From: Populus alba
Taxonomy: Eukaryota; Streptophyta; Magnoliopsida; Malpighiales; Salicaceae
Direction of reading: 5' to 3'
Assembly (NCBI RefSeq): GCF_005239225.2
Contig: NC_133296.1
Location: 12,586,001 to 12,650,000 of the forward strand
DNA: 64,000 bases
Shown: piece by piece, positions 24,732-36,439 of the stretch
Numbering within the stretch: position 1 is the first letter of the stretch
Layout: each line of letters begins with the position of its first letter
Notes under the pieces: model-generated
The model's database searches: none
Seen by the model: only the letters and a program-made list of their open reading frames with translations
What the model was told of the DNA's origin: nothing
Program-made: the position numbers and the translations under genes

Positions 24732-26783
24732 ATGCAATTCCTCTTCCGCTCCCTCCCTAAACCCCGCCACCAAGGTCACCGCCGCAGCCTCGTCGACTTT
24801 GCGGCCATCAAGCACGTCAGAGACAGGGGCTTAGACCATGCAGTTGAGCGAGAAAAGCACTTAAAGCCAGTGCTTTCAATCAAGAACTTAATAAAATCAG
24901 AGCCATCAAGATCACTTCCTATCTCCATAATCACTCAAAAAAAAGACCTCCTCAAAATACCAATACGGCCAATAGAGTTAATTAGAAGATACCCTTCAGT
25001 CTTTGAAGAATTTCTACCTGGTGGCATTGGAATCCATCCTCATGTCAAGTTAACACAACAGGTACTTGACCTTGATATTGAAGAACAGTTAGTTTATCAA
25101 AGTGAGAGTTATAAGAATGATGTTGCTAATAGGCTTTTAAAGTTGTTAATGATTTCAAGAATTGATAAAATTCCATTAAAGCTTCTTGATTTCTTATTAT
25201 GGGATTTGGGTTTGCCTCAAGATTGTGTGAAGAGTTTGGTTCCTGAATTCCCTGATTATTTTAGAGTTCTCGGGGATAAGAATTTGTCGCCTTGGTCGGG
25301 TTCGGATTTGGGGTTGGAGTTGGTCTGCTGGAATAATGAACTGGCTGTTTCAGTTATGGAAAAGAAGGCAAAAAGTAGAGAAACTGGTTATGTTAAAGGG
25401 ATGCCTACAGAGTTTCCAATGCAGTTTTCGAAGGGTTTTGAAATGGATAAGAGGTTGAAGCAGTGGATTAGTGACTGGCAAAAGTTGCCTTATGTTTCTC
25501 CCTATGAGAATGCTATGCATCTTGGGCCTAATACTGATGAATCAGATAGGTGGGTGGTGGGTGTGTTGCATGAGGTACTTAATCTTTGTGTTTCGAAGAA
25601 AGTGGAGAAGGACACTCTGTTGTGTTTAGGAGAGTGGCTGGGGATCCGGTCGAGGTTTAAGAGAGCATTGCTGCACCATCCAGGGATATTTTATTTGTCG
25701 AATAAGATAGGGACTTATACTGTTGTTTTGAAGGAGGGATATAGGAGGGGATTGTTAGTTGAGAAGAATCCAGTGGTGGATATTAGGAATCAGTATATTC
25801 ATCTTATGCACACGGTTGTCGAAGAACGTAAATCAATTATTGTACATGGAGGAAGCCAACAACAAGAAAATAAGACTGATGGCAAATCTGAAGGGCAAGG
25901 AGAAAAACAAGATGCTAATGATTGTGTGGAAGTGACTGATGCGGGGTCTGATTTTGAGGATGATAGTGAAGATGGTTACGAGTATAATGAGGAGGAGGAA
26001 GGCGAGCGTAGGAAAAATGATCATAGAAATGCCCCAACTAACAGGGGAAGAGCAGACAGGAATAAGAATTTGGATGTGAGGGGGGACTTGAAGCATGCTA
26101 GAAGAGAAAGGGGGGTTGAGAAACACCATGGTAAGACAAGGGATAAAGTTGTACAAAATGACGACTATAAGTACAATGATGATGAAGAGGAGGGTGAGAG
26201 TAGGACACATGCTCGTACAAAAACCCCAAGGGGAAGAGCAGATGAGAAGAAGAATTTAGTTGCGAGGGGGAGGTCAAGAAATGTTAGAAGAGAAAGGGAG
26301 GTCGAGAGACACCACGGTAAGACAAGGGATAAATTTGTATCAAGAGATGATTATAAGTACGACGATGATGAGGATGGTGAAATTAGGACACATGCTCGTA
26401 CAAAATCCCCAAGGGGAAGAGCAGATGAGAACAAGAATTTAGATGTGAGGGGGCGTTCAAGAAATGTTAGAAGAGAAAGGGTGTTCGAGAAACACCACGG
26501 TAAGACAAGGGATAAAGTTGTATCAAAAGATGATTATATGTACAATGATGATGACGGGGAGGAAGGAGAGAGTAAGAGACATGCTCGTAGAAATGCCCCA
26601 CGCAGCGGAGGAAGAGGAGATAAGAAGAATACTTTAGATTCAAGGGAGCATGCAAGGAATGTTGGAAGAGATAGAGGGATTGAAAAGCGCCATTTCAAGA
26701 CCAAGGATAAATTTCGACCGAAAGATTCTATCAGAAAAGAAATGAGTAGAGGGTACAATTTCCACGAAAGGTCACAAGAGTGA
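24732..26783 (+). CDS. PORR-domain organelle RNA-binding protein (WTF9/RPD1-like)
   Basis: 683 residues in one exon. PORR (plant organelle RNA recognition) proteins bind RNA and support splicing of group II introns in chloroplasts or mitochondria. Residues 1-30 are basic with Arg, Ser and Leu and few acids, as in a mitochondrial or plastid presequence. The family start follows (KHVRDRGLDHAVEREKHL, about 27-44). The PORR domain runs to about residue 370 and includes RRYPSVFEEFLPGG, PLKLLDFLLWDLGLP, ALLHHPGIFYLSNKIGTYTV and EGYRRGLLVEKNPV. After it comes an acidic stretch and a long charged tail of four ~62-residue repeats. The start is chosen as the first ATG before the presequence. Paralogue choice is uncertain: the N-terminus suggests the WTF9 branch (mitochondrial rpl2 and ccmFC splicing), but that is inference. 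The frame is intact. Confidence 0.92.
   Translation: MQFLFRSLPKPRHQGHRRSLVDFAAIKHVRDRGLDHAVEREKHLKPVLSIKNLIKSEPSRSLPISIITQKKDLLKIPIRPIELIRRYPSVFEEFLPGGIGIHPHVKLTQQVLDLDIEEQLVYQSESYKNDVANRLLKLLMISRIDKIPLKLLDFLLWDLGLPQDCVKSLVPEFPDYFRVLGDKNLSPWSGSDLGLELVCWNNELAVSVMEKKAKSRETGYVKGMPTEFPMQFSKGFEMDKRLKQWISDWQKLPYVSPYENAMHLGPNTDESDRWVVGVLHEVLNLCVSKKVEKDTLLCLGEWLGIRSRFKRALLHHPGIFYLSNKIGTYTVVLKEGYRRGLLVEKNPVVDIRNQYIHLMHTVVEERKSIIVHGGSQQQENKTDGKSEGQGEKQDANDCVEVTDAGSDFEDDSEDGYEYNEEEEGERRKNDHRNAPTNRGRADRNKNLDVRGDLKHARRERGVEKHHGKTRDKVVQNDDYKYNDDEEEGESRTHARTKTPRGRADEKKNLVARGRSRNVRREREVERHHGKTRDKFVSRDDYKYDDDEDGEIRTHARTKSPRGRADENKNLDVRGRSRNVRRERVFEKHHGKTRDKVVSKDDYMYNDDDGEEGESKRHARRNAPRSGGRGDKKNTLDSREHARNVGRDRGIEKRHFKTKDKFRPKDSIRKEMSRGYNFHERSQE
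25990..26720 (+). repeat. In-frame tandem repeat in the PORR gene tail, 183-186 bp unit
   Basis: The motif GKTRDK recurs with its DNA at 26130, 26316 and 26499, spacings of 186 and 183 bp (62 and 61 codons). Each unit holds an acidic run (DDYKYNDDEEEGE), a basic THARTKxPRGRAD part, a KNLDVRGRSRNVRRER part and HHGKTRDK. An outlying first unit and a diverged last unit give about four in all. Confidence 0.9.
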
Positions 26784-28968
26784 TCAGCTTCGCCTAAGAA
26801 AAAGAAGGAATCGTTGACAGCCAAGAGGACTGCTACTTAAAAAATTTAATTATCTGTGTAAACTAATATTCTGCAGGTTAGCTTCTTGTTCTATTTCTTT
26901 CTTTTGTTTGTTTTTTTGTTTTTATTTGGGCAAGGGAATGCGGCAAGGGAATGCAAATTTACATTCTTATAATTTGCTCTTTCATAACTTTAGTTAACTC
27001 TCTATATTGTTGCCTAACAAAAGCAAAAGGAAACCTGGGACCTGATTTTCTTCTCAAAATTTGTACTTTCCGATATAGGATTCTAACCTACTGATTTTGT
27101 AACTACCATTATTACTGGAAAACTGTGGAATCCTGTGCCTCTAAGCTCGCAGTGCCAATATTTTCTGAGCACCTCTATATGAAAGTTGATAAGCTGCAGT
27201 CAAATAAGCATCATTACATCCAAACTGAAAGAACATGTTGAATTGTGCATGAGAGGGTTAACTCTTAGATGGTCAAAAGAATTGCAGTAATGGGACCGTT
27301 GAAGCATTGACTATCTTGTGTTGTTTAGAAATGGTTTTGCAGGAACTTGTTTTCCCTGCCTGTCTTCATTGAGTTTAATTTCTACGGTCTTTCTGATTTT
27401 ATTGATTTATTTGTTTGAATCCAAGAACTTGGTAGTTCTCTAAGATCTGCGCTTCAAAGTCTTCATAGACCCTTCATTGGTCTGGGCAGATGAGGGACCA
27501 TATGCATTGATAGACACCATCTCAAACCCAAAAGCCTAAGCTTTTGGGTTATTGAGCCATCTTTGTATATATGCACTTCAAACTTCTCCTTCCTAGCCAA
27601 AGGGGGATTCCCTCACTCTAATGCTTAGCTCAACACACTACTTCATAGTATTCTATATTTAGAATTTAGATGGAGAAACAGAGTTGGTGAATGGGGAATC
27701 TGCTGTAGTTACATGTATGCTCTCTGTCATGGGATGGGGAGTAATGATTTCCGAAGTACTGATCTACTATTCTCTTATCAATGTTATAGAATATGCACAT
27801 ATTTATGATGAATATGTGATCCGTATTCGTGTGCGTGTATCTTTGGTGGTTTCCAATTCAAGAACAGTGCAATAATTGCCCCATTTCTCAATTTACCATT
27901 CATGATATGCTGCTTTATTGAAACAGTTGTAACAACTTCTATTTGTATCAACAATTCAACTTTTTTTGCCTTTCCCATTTGCTGTGTTATGTGAAATTGT
28001 CAATAGAAATGCATTTGATGGCATGAGGTGATTGTGTCAACTATCTGGACAGCACAGAAGAAAGAAAGGAGTGCCATTATATCAAAGTTTTTGACATTAT
28101 TTTAGAGTAGGGCTCATTAACTGAAGAATAAAGCTGAGCAAAGATACAGATAAAACTGCTTACATGGATGTTACATTATCTATACCATTCATTTCTCCTC
28201 ATGGTTTTGTTAGTTTAAGAGAGCAAGACTAAGTGTGGACTTCAACTTAGTCTTTGATTCTTTTTCCAAAAAGAAAAAAGAACCATGTTGTTATGGGTTT
28301 TTCATCCATTTGCATGCAAAGGCCAGGTAGACAACAATTGAGAAGAAACCATATTGTCTTCTCCTAAATTGATGTAGAAAGTGAGTTTTCCAAATCCTGA
28401 AGAATATAACTTGGTTATGGATGTCATGTGCAGTTTCTGCCACAGTAGATCTTAAAAAATAATAGTAATCATATGGTGCATACTGGCAAAACTCGTCTTT
28501 AAAAGTTTTCTTTTTTTGATGTCTTTTGATTTTTTCAGCCTCCAAATGATCACAATGCTACGACATACATGTTTTTCAGCCTCCAAACTCTTCTTTGTTG
28601 ATGTGCAGGTTTCTTCGATTCATCATCTTCCATGCAAAATTTCAAATTCCTGGTTTCGCTGTAAAGATTAATGAGATATGACATTTGTTGCCATTACTTT
28701 TGACCATCAAGTCTGTTTAGAGTCTTCGAGACTCCAGAGAACAATAGGTCTCTAGTTGCTGACCTGTCAAGAGTGTTGACAGTGGCTTTTGAACGCTAGA
28801 TGTCTGAAGTTACTCAAAATGATCTTTCACTTGCCCCCCTGACTATTCTTCAATGTTGAGAAAGAGCACCCCTATTCTTCAAGTATTCAGGATGGATATT
28901 TTGATGTAAACTTGTGGACTGGAGAGCCCAGTCCTGGAAATTCTTTTAGATAAATAAAGAGAAAACAA

Positions 28969-28970
<2 letters not shown>
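26784..28970 (+). other. 3' region of the PORR gene and unassigned low-repeat DNA
   Basis: 26,784 to about 27,000 is the likely 3' untranslated region. The following 2 kb has balanced composition and few repeats, unlike most non-genic DNA here, yet no frame resembles a protein. It may hold a long non-coding RNA or spliced downstream 3' exons. The ORFs at 27.7-28.5 kb are short and unconvincing. Confidence 0.4.

Positions 28971-28971
<1 letters not shown>

Positions 28972-29000
<29 letters not shown>
28972..29000. repeat. (CT)n microsatellite
   Basis: About 14 CT dinucleotides. Confidence 0.9.
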
Positions 29001-29005
<5 letters not shown>

Positions 29006-29560
29006 ATTTGCTATGCAAATTACTACAACTTCATTTGTGAAAATAAAAAGAAAGCAAAGAATTTGGTCTTTCTATGGGAATATTTATCTTTTTGAAATTG
29101 TTCTCATGGCTTTGGCAATTCTTCAGAGACCTTATACTCAATCCAGAAAGGCCGGTAGCCCAACGTTCACTATCATGTTTTGCCTTTCAGAGCCACCCCC
29201 ATGTGATCTCTCCAAGAACTTGACGACGACATGAACTCAATCCAGTTTCCCCCACTAAAATGATAAGTCAAAAAGCAAAAACTCACCACAATGATAGGAA
29301 AGGATGCTAATCAATTTAACTTTAGAGTGAAATTGAATGACAAGGAATCAAAATGATTAAAAAAAAAGTAGCTTAGTTAAACTTTAGAGTGAAATATCTA
29401 TTTTCTATGAAAAAAAAAACTCAAAAATAATTTTAGTAGGTAATTCAGAATGATCAATTTGTCATTCCGGAATTTAAAGGGGGCAATTGCTTCCTACATG
29501 GTTTTACCTTTATATTCTCAAATTCAAATTTTTTGAAGCTTACCTTCAATGATGTTTTTG
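29001..29560. other. Unassigned intergenic DNA
   Basis: No supported gene. A 73-codon frame at 29013-29234 has no recognisable family and no clear splice context. Confidence 0.3.
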
Positions 29561-32500
29561 TCTTTTTTTTATTTTTTAATAAATAGTTAAATAACTTATA
29601 TGCTGTTGGAATTGGATTTTTCATAGCTTATGCTCTGGGGGGCATTTTTTTCTTTGCACTCAAGCTAATTTGTAATTGTCAGGCTAGATTAGGGAGCCCT
29701 AATTGTGTTGCGTGTGAGACCACTGCCTTTCATGACGATGTTTGAACTGTCTTGACATTGCCTCCTTAGAGAGAAGACTTGTGTAGCCAAAGACTATCAG
29801 GTTTGACGTCAATAACATTTTTTTTATTTCTTCCCTCTCTACTCCTTTAAAATTCACGCTTGACATTTAAAATTTCACGGTAATCCCTTTAAGTGGAGAT
29901 ATTTGAGTGTCATTCCTTATTCTTTTGATTTGTAATTCTTGTCCTTGACCCATTTATAAATTTTTGATATGTTTGCAATTTCATCATTCAATCTAATTTT
30001 TTTTTAAAAAAATTTAGTCTCGAGTTTTTTTCCTTTATTTTTTCTTGTCTTTTCTATAAACTTTCAATCATTTTCAATTTTATCATTTAATTAAAATTTT
30101 CAATTTGTTATTTTTTAAAATTTAGTTCTTATTATTTTGATGGTTTCTTCTTTTAATTCTGTTGTTGAATTGATTTTTCTTTTCAATTTAGCCCTTTAAT
30201 ATAAAATTATCCATCCTCTCATTTTGTTTTCCATATTTGACCATCATTCATTTAAATGTTATTTTTTCTTTTGAATTATTTTTGTGATTTTTTTTTAATT
30301 TCATCATTTTACGTTTGATTTATTGAAATTTAGGATTCATGGTTTTTTCAAATTTGGTGTTTCCGATCAAATGGCTCGAGTCATGGGTTTTATAAGCTAA
30401 CATAGGCGTACATCGTTTTTTGGACTTATTTACTTTTGTAATCTCATTATTTGATGTTGATTTTTTTAAAATAGAATTCATGTTTTTCTTTGTTTTTCTT
30501 TTTATAAGGTTATCATGATTTTATGACTTGACTCTATGTGTTTGGTGGGTTAATCTAGGTGGGCTTATGCCTTTTTTTTTGCTATTAATTGCTGTTTTTT
30601 CTTTTAGATCCTTTTGTGATTGATTTTTCTTTTAAATTTGATCATTCAATATTTGATTAGTTAAGAATTGGCCTATGTGGTTTTTTTATATTCAGTGCTA
30701 CCAATCAAATGGCTTAGGATAAGTGTTGGCTTCAATTTATTTTTGAGATTTATGTTTTTCCATCTCATGATTTGACATTAGCTTTTTAAAAAATTATGTG
30801 TCGTCATTTTCTTTGTTTTTTTTTTTTATCAGGTTATCTCAATCTCATTACCTGATCCGTGAGTTTGACGGGCTAATCCAGACAGGCTCAAGTCTTTTCT
30901 TGGCTTATAATTGCTTTTTATTTTTTATGTTTGATTTTTTTTTTCAATATCATCTTTCAACATTTGATTAGTTGAAGATTGAGCTTTCAAGTTTGCCAAA
31001 TTTAGTTCCTTTAGTTAAATGAATTAGATCACAAACTTACTGGGTTAACATAGGTTGACATCGTTTTTTTAGGTTATTTTTTTTCGTTTCATCATTAATA
31101 TTAGTTTTTCTCATTTAACTTTGGTTTTTTCTATTCTTTAAAATGTGATTGCGTCGCCTGAACATCATTTTTTTTGCTCGATATTTTTTATTTGGTCATT
31201 ATTGGAGCACGAGTCACATAGTTAGTAAAAAATATTAAAACACATGGGAAAAACACTATGGGTGGTCCATAGTATTTTCCCCATTTCACCCCTATAAAAA
31301 CAAACTAAATGCCTAGCTATTAAAGGTATTTTGGTATTCTCATAGGGGTATAAGTATCTTTATATGTTTGTTATACATAGTAAAATTAACTTTGTTACCA
31401 CTGTAATTAAATTTTTTAAGGCTTATGCCTAGGAGCATTTACATCTTTTTCATTTTTTATGCATAGTAAAATGACTAAATTACTCTTTAGAAGTAAACTC
31501 TCATTCACTAATGGTTAGGGGTGTTTTGATATTTTTATAATGTTTTTTTTATATATAACAATCAAGTTTGTCGAGAGGTTTTATTGGATTTTCAATTTTT
31601 AATGCATAGTAAAATTATTTACATGCTATCGGGGTAAAAGAAATTAGCTCCCTTGCAGGGGCTTTTTTTATCTTTTGATCTTGGCTTTTTTGTTATTCTC
31701 AAAATGGTAAATATAAAATACTCATAAATAGAAGAAGTTTGCAAATGCATTGTAGACGCTGCCCATGCCCTTTAGGCAGTGCATGCAGTGGCGTCTTATA
31801 GCTATACATTACTTTTAAGGTGGTACACGTTGATGTCCTTTACTTGGTGGTGTTGTATGTGTGCAAGATGGAGCTTCGATTGGGCTCTAAAGGATTTTTT
31901 TCCCTCTCCTCCTTTTTTCTCTGTCTTATCCTTGTTGAAGTATGAGTGTGTCCTATCATTTATTTTTATATTCAATTTAGTTCTTATTCTTTTGACACTA
32001 TATCTTTTATTTTTTTTAATATTATTTTGATTGTTTGTTTTTTCAATCTCATCCTTATTATTTAGTTTAATTTGATTATTATGTCAAATTTGGTTCTCAT
32101 TCTTTTGCTTTTTTTTTTCCTTTTATCAATTAAATTTTGTTTTCAATTTCATCCATAAGCATTTGATTTTAATTTATTCTTATGTTAAATTTGGTCTGCA
32201 TTCTTTTTATTGTTGTTTGTTTTCTTTTGAATGCTCCTTTTTTTTTTTTTTCCAACTTAAATCTCTTAGTATTTTTCTTATTAAGAGTTTTTTTTGTTGT
32301 TTTTTCATTTTTACGGGGTTAGTCCTGACCTTAGGCCAAGATCACGGGTCTTAAAGGTTAACGGAAGTGAAAATTTGATTTTTTAAATCCTTTTATAAAT
32401 TTGATTTATTTTCAATTTCATCCTTTAATAATTGATTTTTCTTTTTTGAATTGGTCTTTGTGATTTTTTTTTCAACTTTCTTTTATGTGGGGTTACCCAA

Positions 32501-32870
32501 ATCCCAAGGTGACTTAGATTTGTTTTTGTTGTTTTTTTTTTTTAAAATTATATTTTTTATAGTTTCGCCAGTAAGCGTGTTTTTTATTGAGAATTTTGCT
32601 TCATTGTTTTTTTTTTTTTTAAGGAATTGATCTTTGTGCTTTTTATTTTTTACATTCCTCTCTATGGGTTTATTCTAATTATGTACCTATGATCTCGAGG
32701 TTAGTGAGTTAAGTCAAGTTGGTCCATATCTTTTTTTTTTTCTTTTTTTTTAAATTATATTTTTTCAGTTTATCCATTTAGTATTGGGTTCTTTGATAAG
32801 TGGACTTCATAGTTTTTTTTTCAATATGCTTTCATTGATGATTTTATTTTTTTATTTTATATTAGCATGA
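29560..32870. repeat. Degenerate dispersed repeat region (TTTCAATTTCATC family)
   Basis: Over 3 kb of T-rich DNA in which three phrases cycle every ~200-260 bp: 'TTTCAATTTCATC', 'GGTTATCTCAATCTCATTAC' and a 'GGGTTAACATAGGTTGACATC' type block. Related to 12.4-14.4 and 22.1-22.6 kb. I infer an old, internally repetitive element. No coding frame is supported; ORFs at 31.8-32.4 kb are F/L-rich artefacts of T-rich sequence. Confidence 0.55.
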
Positions 32871-34290
32871 ATAATCATTTGATTGAACAAACAATTTATG
32901 CTAAGATACAAAGTTACTAGACAAACCTAAGCGTATGATCCATATTGTAATATCAAATATTTTAATTTTAGTTATTTCTTGTTTAAATATTGATTTATCT
33001 AATTATATGCTTGTATAAACATTTGGGTTTGTGACTGAGAATTGTTTATATAAGAAAACACATTGGAGAAATATATATTTTTATTTTTTATTGAAAAAAA
33101 AATTATTTGATCCGTGGTGAAGTGCGAGTCACATGGATGGTAGTTATTTAAAGAGGACTGCAAATATTCTAAAAACTTAATAAATATAATAAATAAACAT
33201 TATTAATAATAAAATATTATTAACACTTAACAATTAACAATTAACAAAAGAAACTAAAAAGACTTGGGGTGTTTTTTCAGTGCACAATACTATTCACACA
33301 CTCATAAATCATTATTCAAACCTTATAGTTTTCACATTTTATGTTTTGATTATTCAACTTAATTTCTATTATATCTTAGTCATGGGCAATTAAGGAAGAG
33401 AGAGAATTAGCTTTCCATCGACCACATTCCAGCTACAAAAACAATAATTTTGGTGTCATTGGTTTATTTTCAAGAGGAAAATTCAATGGAGTTGATTTGA
33501 GCCTTAAATCAAGAAAAAACAATAGATTGGAATTAAAAAGGCATTTTTGATTTGAACTAATTTTTAGATTTTAAACTAAATTATAGTGTGTTTTGAGGGT
33601 GGAAATGAGGTTGCGAAGATTATTGGGATTTTTTTATTTGTTTTTAAAGTGAAAATAAGTTAATTTTTTAATTGTTTTATTTTTTAATTTTTTACAGTGC
33701 TATTAAAGAAAAAAAACCCTATTAACTGACAACCTAACACTACGAGCAAATAAAAAAAAAAGAAGAAGAAAAGAGATAGAATACAAATACAATCAAATGC
33801 AAGAAAGAAAAAAAGAAAAACAAAAGTTGCCTCGATATCCGTACATGCAGCATGGCAGGGCAGAGCAGCGTTGGGTCCTCACACATTGATCTGTGAAAAG
33901 AAGATTGGAGAAAAACAGAGAGTAGGGTTTCTATAAAGTGTCCCAATCAGTCTGATGGGTACGAGATATGCTCTCTCAAGATATCTTTGGCTGCTCTTCC
34001 TCAGTTGAATATTCGGTCAAAACTCAAAAGTAAAGCAGAATATAACATAAAAACATGTATTACAATGGGTTTTTACTCGACACTTGGTGTAAAAAAAATA
34101 AAAAAACCCAAATATATGCCTCGAATTTTAGCTGGTAAGTCGATTATTGCATGACAAGGCAGCTATCTAGGGTAAGAACTGTGCATGCACATGCCATAAG
34201 GTTATCGCCTGATCTTCCCTTATCAACAACACCCTTTTTGTAAGAACATTATCGTGCAGACTCCATTACAGAGTTGACATGCAATGGGCA
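32871..34290. other. Unassigned intergenic DNA
   Basis: AT-rich to about 33,700, then more mixed sequence at 33.8-34.3 kb with no reading frame I recognise. It may include non-coding transcribed DNA but nothing decisive is visible. Confidence 0.3.
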
Positions 34291-34815
34291 GTGTTTCTCA
34301 GAGCTTTAGGATGCCAATCTTGGCCAAACATCAAGTATGGTGACTAGTGAGCAATATTGTCCAATTCCTTGTTTGAGAGTGTAATAGTAATTGTTTTTTA
34401 AAATAATTTTTGTGTTGAAATGTATTAAAATGATATTTTTATTTTTTTAAAAAATTATTTTTGAAATCAGAGCATCAAAACATATAAAAAATAATAATTA
34501 ATTTTCAATAAAACAAAATTAAATTTTTTTAAAAATACAGATACAATCACATTTGCAAACACTCACTTAGATAACAGGTAGTGTATCTCATAGCTTTAGC
34601 ATGCCAATCTTGGTGGTATGGGGATCAATGATCAAATATTGTTACATCCATAATAAGTTTGTTTAGAATCATGATTGTGATTGCTTTTTAAAATATTTTT
34701 TGTGTTAAAATACATTAAAATGATTTTTTTTTATTTTTTAAAAATTATATTTAAAATTAATACATTAAAACGATCGGAAACATATAAAAAAATAAATTTT
34801 AGTAAACAATAAAGT
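34291..34815. repeat. Tandem duplication (~290 bp) that includes a MITE-like copy
   Basis: 'ATGCCAATCTTGG' occurs at 34311 and 34601, period 290. Both copies share upstream 'CAGTGTTTCTCAGAGCTTTA' / 'TAGTGTATCTCATAGCTTTA' and each is followed by an AT-rich MITE-like copy (about 34380-34560 and 34665-34815). The MITE was therefore duplicated together with its flank. Confidence 0.8.
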
Positions 34816-35388
34816 TTCCAGAGGCTCACTAAGGTAAAAGAAAGAGACGCAGGCAATAAAGGGTATCTAGACAGATTTATAACAAGTAGAAGATAATGTA
34901 AAAATGGAAAACCGAAAGCAAGATATGGAGGAAAAGCTCCTTGACATGTTGGGCAAGAAGAATGGCTGTGATGCTATCCTGCTGAGCACAGAAACTCTGC
35001 TTCCAATAAAGATATGCATGACCAGGTGGTCGATCACATCCCGAAAAGAACATACATGAACAAGAGCAGTTTTTTTTTTTTTTTTTTCTTTTTCAAGTTG
35101 TTGATGCACTTTTGTCATCTGGTGAGATAGAGAAGAATATAATCATTTTTCCATGGGAAAATGTGCGAAAAAAGCACAGAAGAGCAAGCTGGAAATTACT
35201 TGATGTGTCAACATTTCAGGTCCTGCAAAAAGTTGCACCCAAACAAGCACAGTGATCATCCCTATCCACTACTTTTGTTGCTGTAAGAACATTTGGAGCC
35301 CCCTTCTGGTCCCGTCAACGTGTATTGACAAATTACGTGCACCTGATTTTTTTTGTTTGCTGCACTGCACTTTTATTCTCTCTCTCAT
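34816..35388. other. Unassigned intergenic DNA
   Basis: Mixed composition, a T run at about 35,070-35,087, no supported gene. Confidence 0.3.
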
Positions 35389-36237
35389 CGTTATTAAACC
35401 TGGACTGGTCCGACGGGTCGACCCGGGACCCGACCGACCCGGTAGCTAGACCGATCAGGGTTTGTCAAAAAACCGGCCGGTGCAACAACCCGGCAAAACC
35501 CGTTGACCTGGAGGGTTGACCCATGACCCAAGCGACCCGGACGAGACCCGATGTTTTGGAGGTGGTTCGCTTGAGACGATTGCAGGTCGATCTGGGTTTA
35601 GAGATCTTGAGGGTTGGCGTTGGGTTCCATTTCTTTCTTCTAGCTTGACGATTGATGACTGTAACTTAAAAAAAATTAAAGATTAAACGGGACCAAACTC
35701 ACAGTTTCAAGAGAGAGAGAGGCAATAGGTACAGTACCAGCACCACAGGCTTTATTATCACCAACAAGTCTTTAACATCTCTCTCTCTCTCTCTAGCTAA
35801 TGTTTTCAAGCATGTAGAAACCAGAGGAATTTGCAGGGAAAAGATGTAAAAGAGAGAGGATTCGTGTGGTGTTTTTAAACTTTAGAGCATGGGTGCGTAA
35901 GGAGCAAGGACTGTGCTTCACCCACGGGGAAAGCATGTCAAGGAGCCAGAGAGGGTAGGAGAAAATGGTGATGAGATTAAGAGATCTCTGCACAAAACAA
36001 CCAACAACCAACAACCAATAACGTCACCCTTTCCCATGCCTATGCCCTGCCACATTGGGTCCCACTTCACCTCTTTATAATTGCTTTTCTTTCCCATTTT
36101 TTTTTAACCACCTGACCCCATAAATAAGTAAATAACCTGGGTTTTATGGGTTGACTCGGGTTAACCCGGGTTGACCCATAAAACCCGGGACCCGGTCCTT
36201 TGGCCGGTTCAACTTCCGAACCGGGTTTAATAACTAT
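35389..36237. mobile_element. ~0.85-kb non-autonomous DNA element with terminal inverted repeats
   Basis: The left end reads GTTATTAAACCTGG and the right end, reverse-complemented, reads GTTATTAAACCCGG. Both ends are followed inward by GC-rich 'CCGGT'/'GACCCGG' motifs. The element sits inside a CT-repeat tract: 'TTCTCTCTCTCAT' on the left and 'CTCTCCCTCCCTCTCTCTC' on the right. The interior (35.65-36.1 kb) carries no ORF I recognise. Superfamily not determined, as the CT flank hides the target duplication. Confidence 0.6.
36136..36189. repeat. 54-bp near-perfect palindrome
   Basis: Arms of 27 bp meet without a spacer at TTAA (36161-36164), with four mismatched pairs. The left arm starts CCTGGGTTTTATGGG and the right arm ends CCCATAAAACCCGGG. 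It would form a strong hairpin in DNA or RNA near the right end of the inverted-repeat element. Confidence 0.85.
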
Positions 36238-36242
36238 GCTCT

Positions 36243-36282
<40 letters not shown>
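36238..36282. repeat. (CT)n microsatellite
   Basis: CTCTCCCTCCCTCTCT followed by a long pure CT run. Confidence 0.9.
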
Positions 36283-36285
<3 letters not shown>

Positions 36286-36439
36286 GCATTTGCTTTTTTC
36301 GTGAACATTATATCTTTAGTTATGGCCTTTGTCTGATCAATCATGCAATTGCATTTGCACTACAACGTCTATACATGTTTCATGTCTCACGTGTGCTGCT
36401 TAACAACAATTATTCTCTTAGAAGATTGTAGGGGGAAAT

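Noticed and set aside
25833..26210. 125-codon minus-strand frame
   Set aside because: Antisense to the PORR gene tail; it exists because the repetitive charged codons avoid stops on the other strand.
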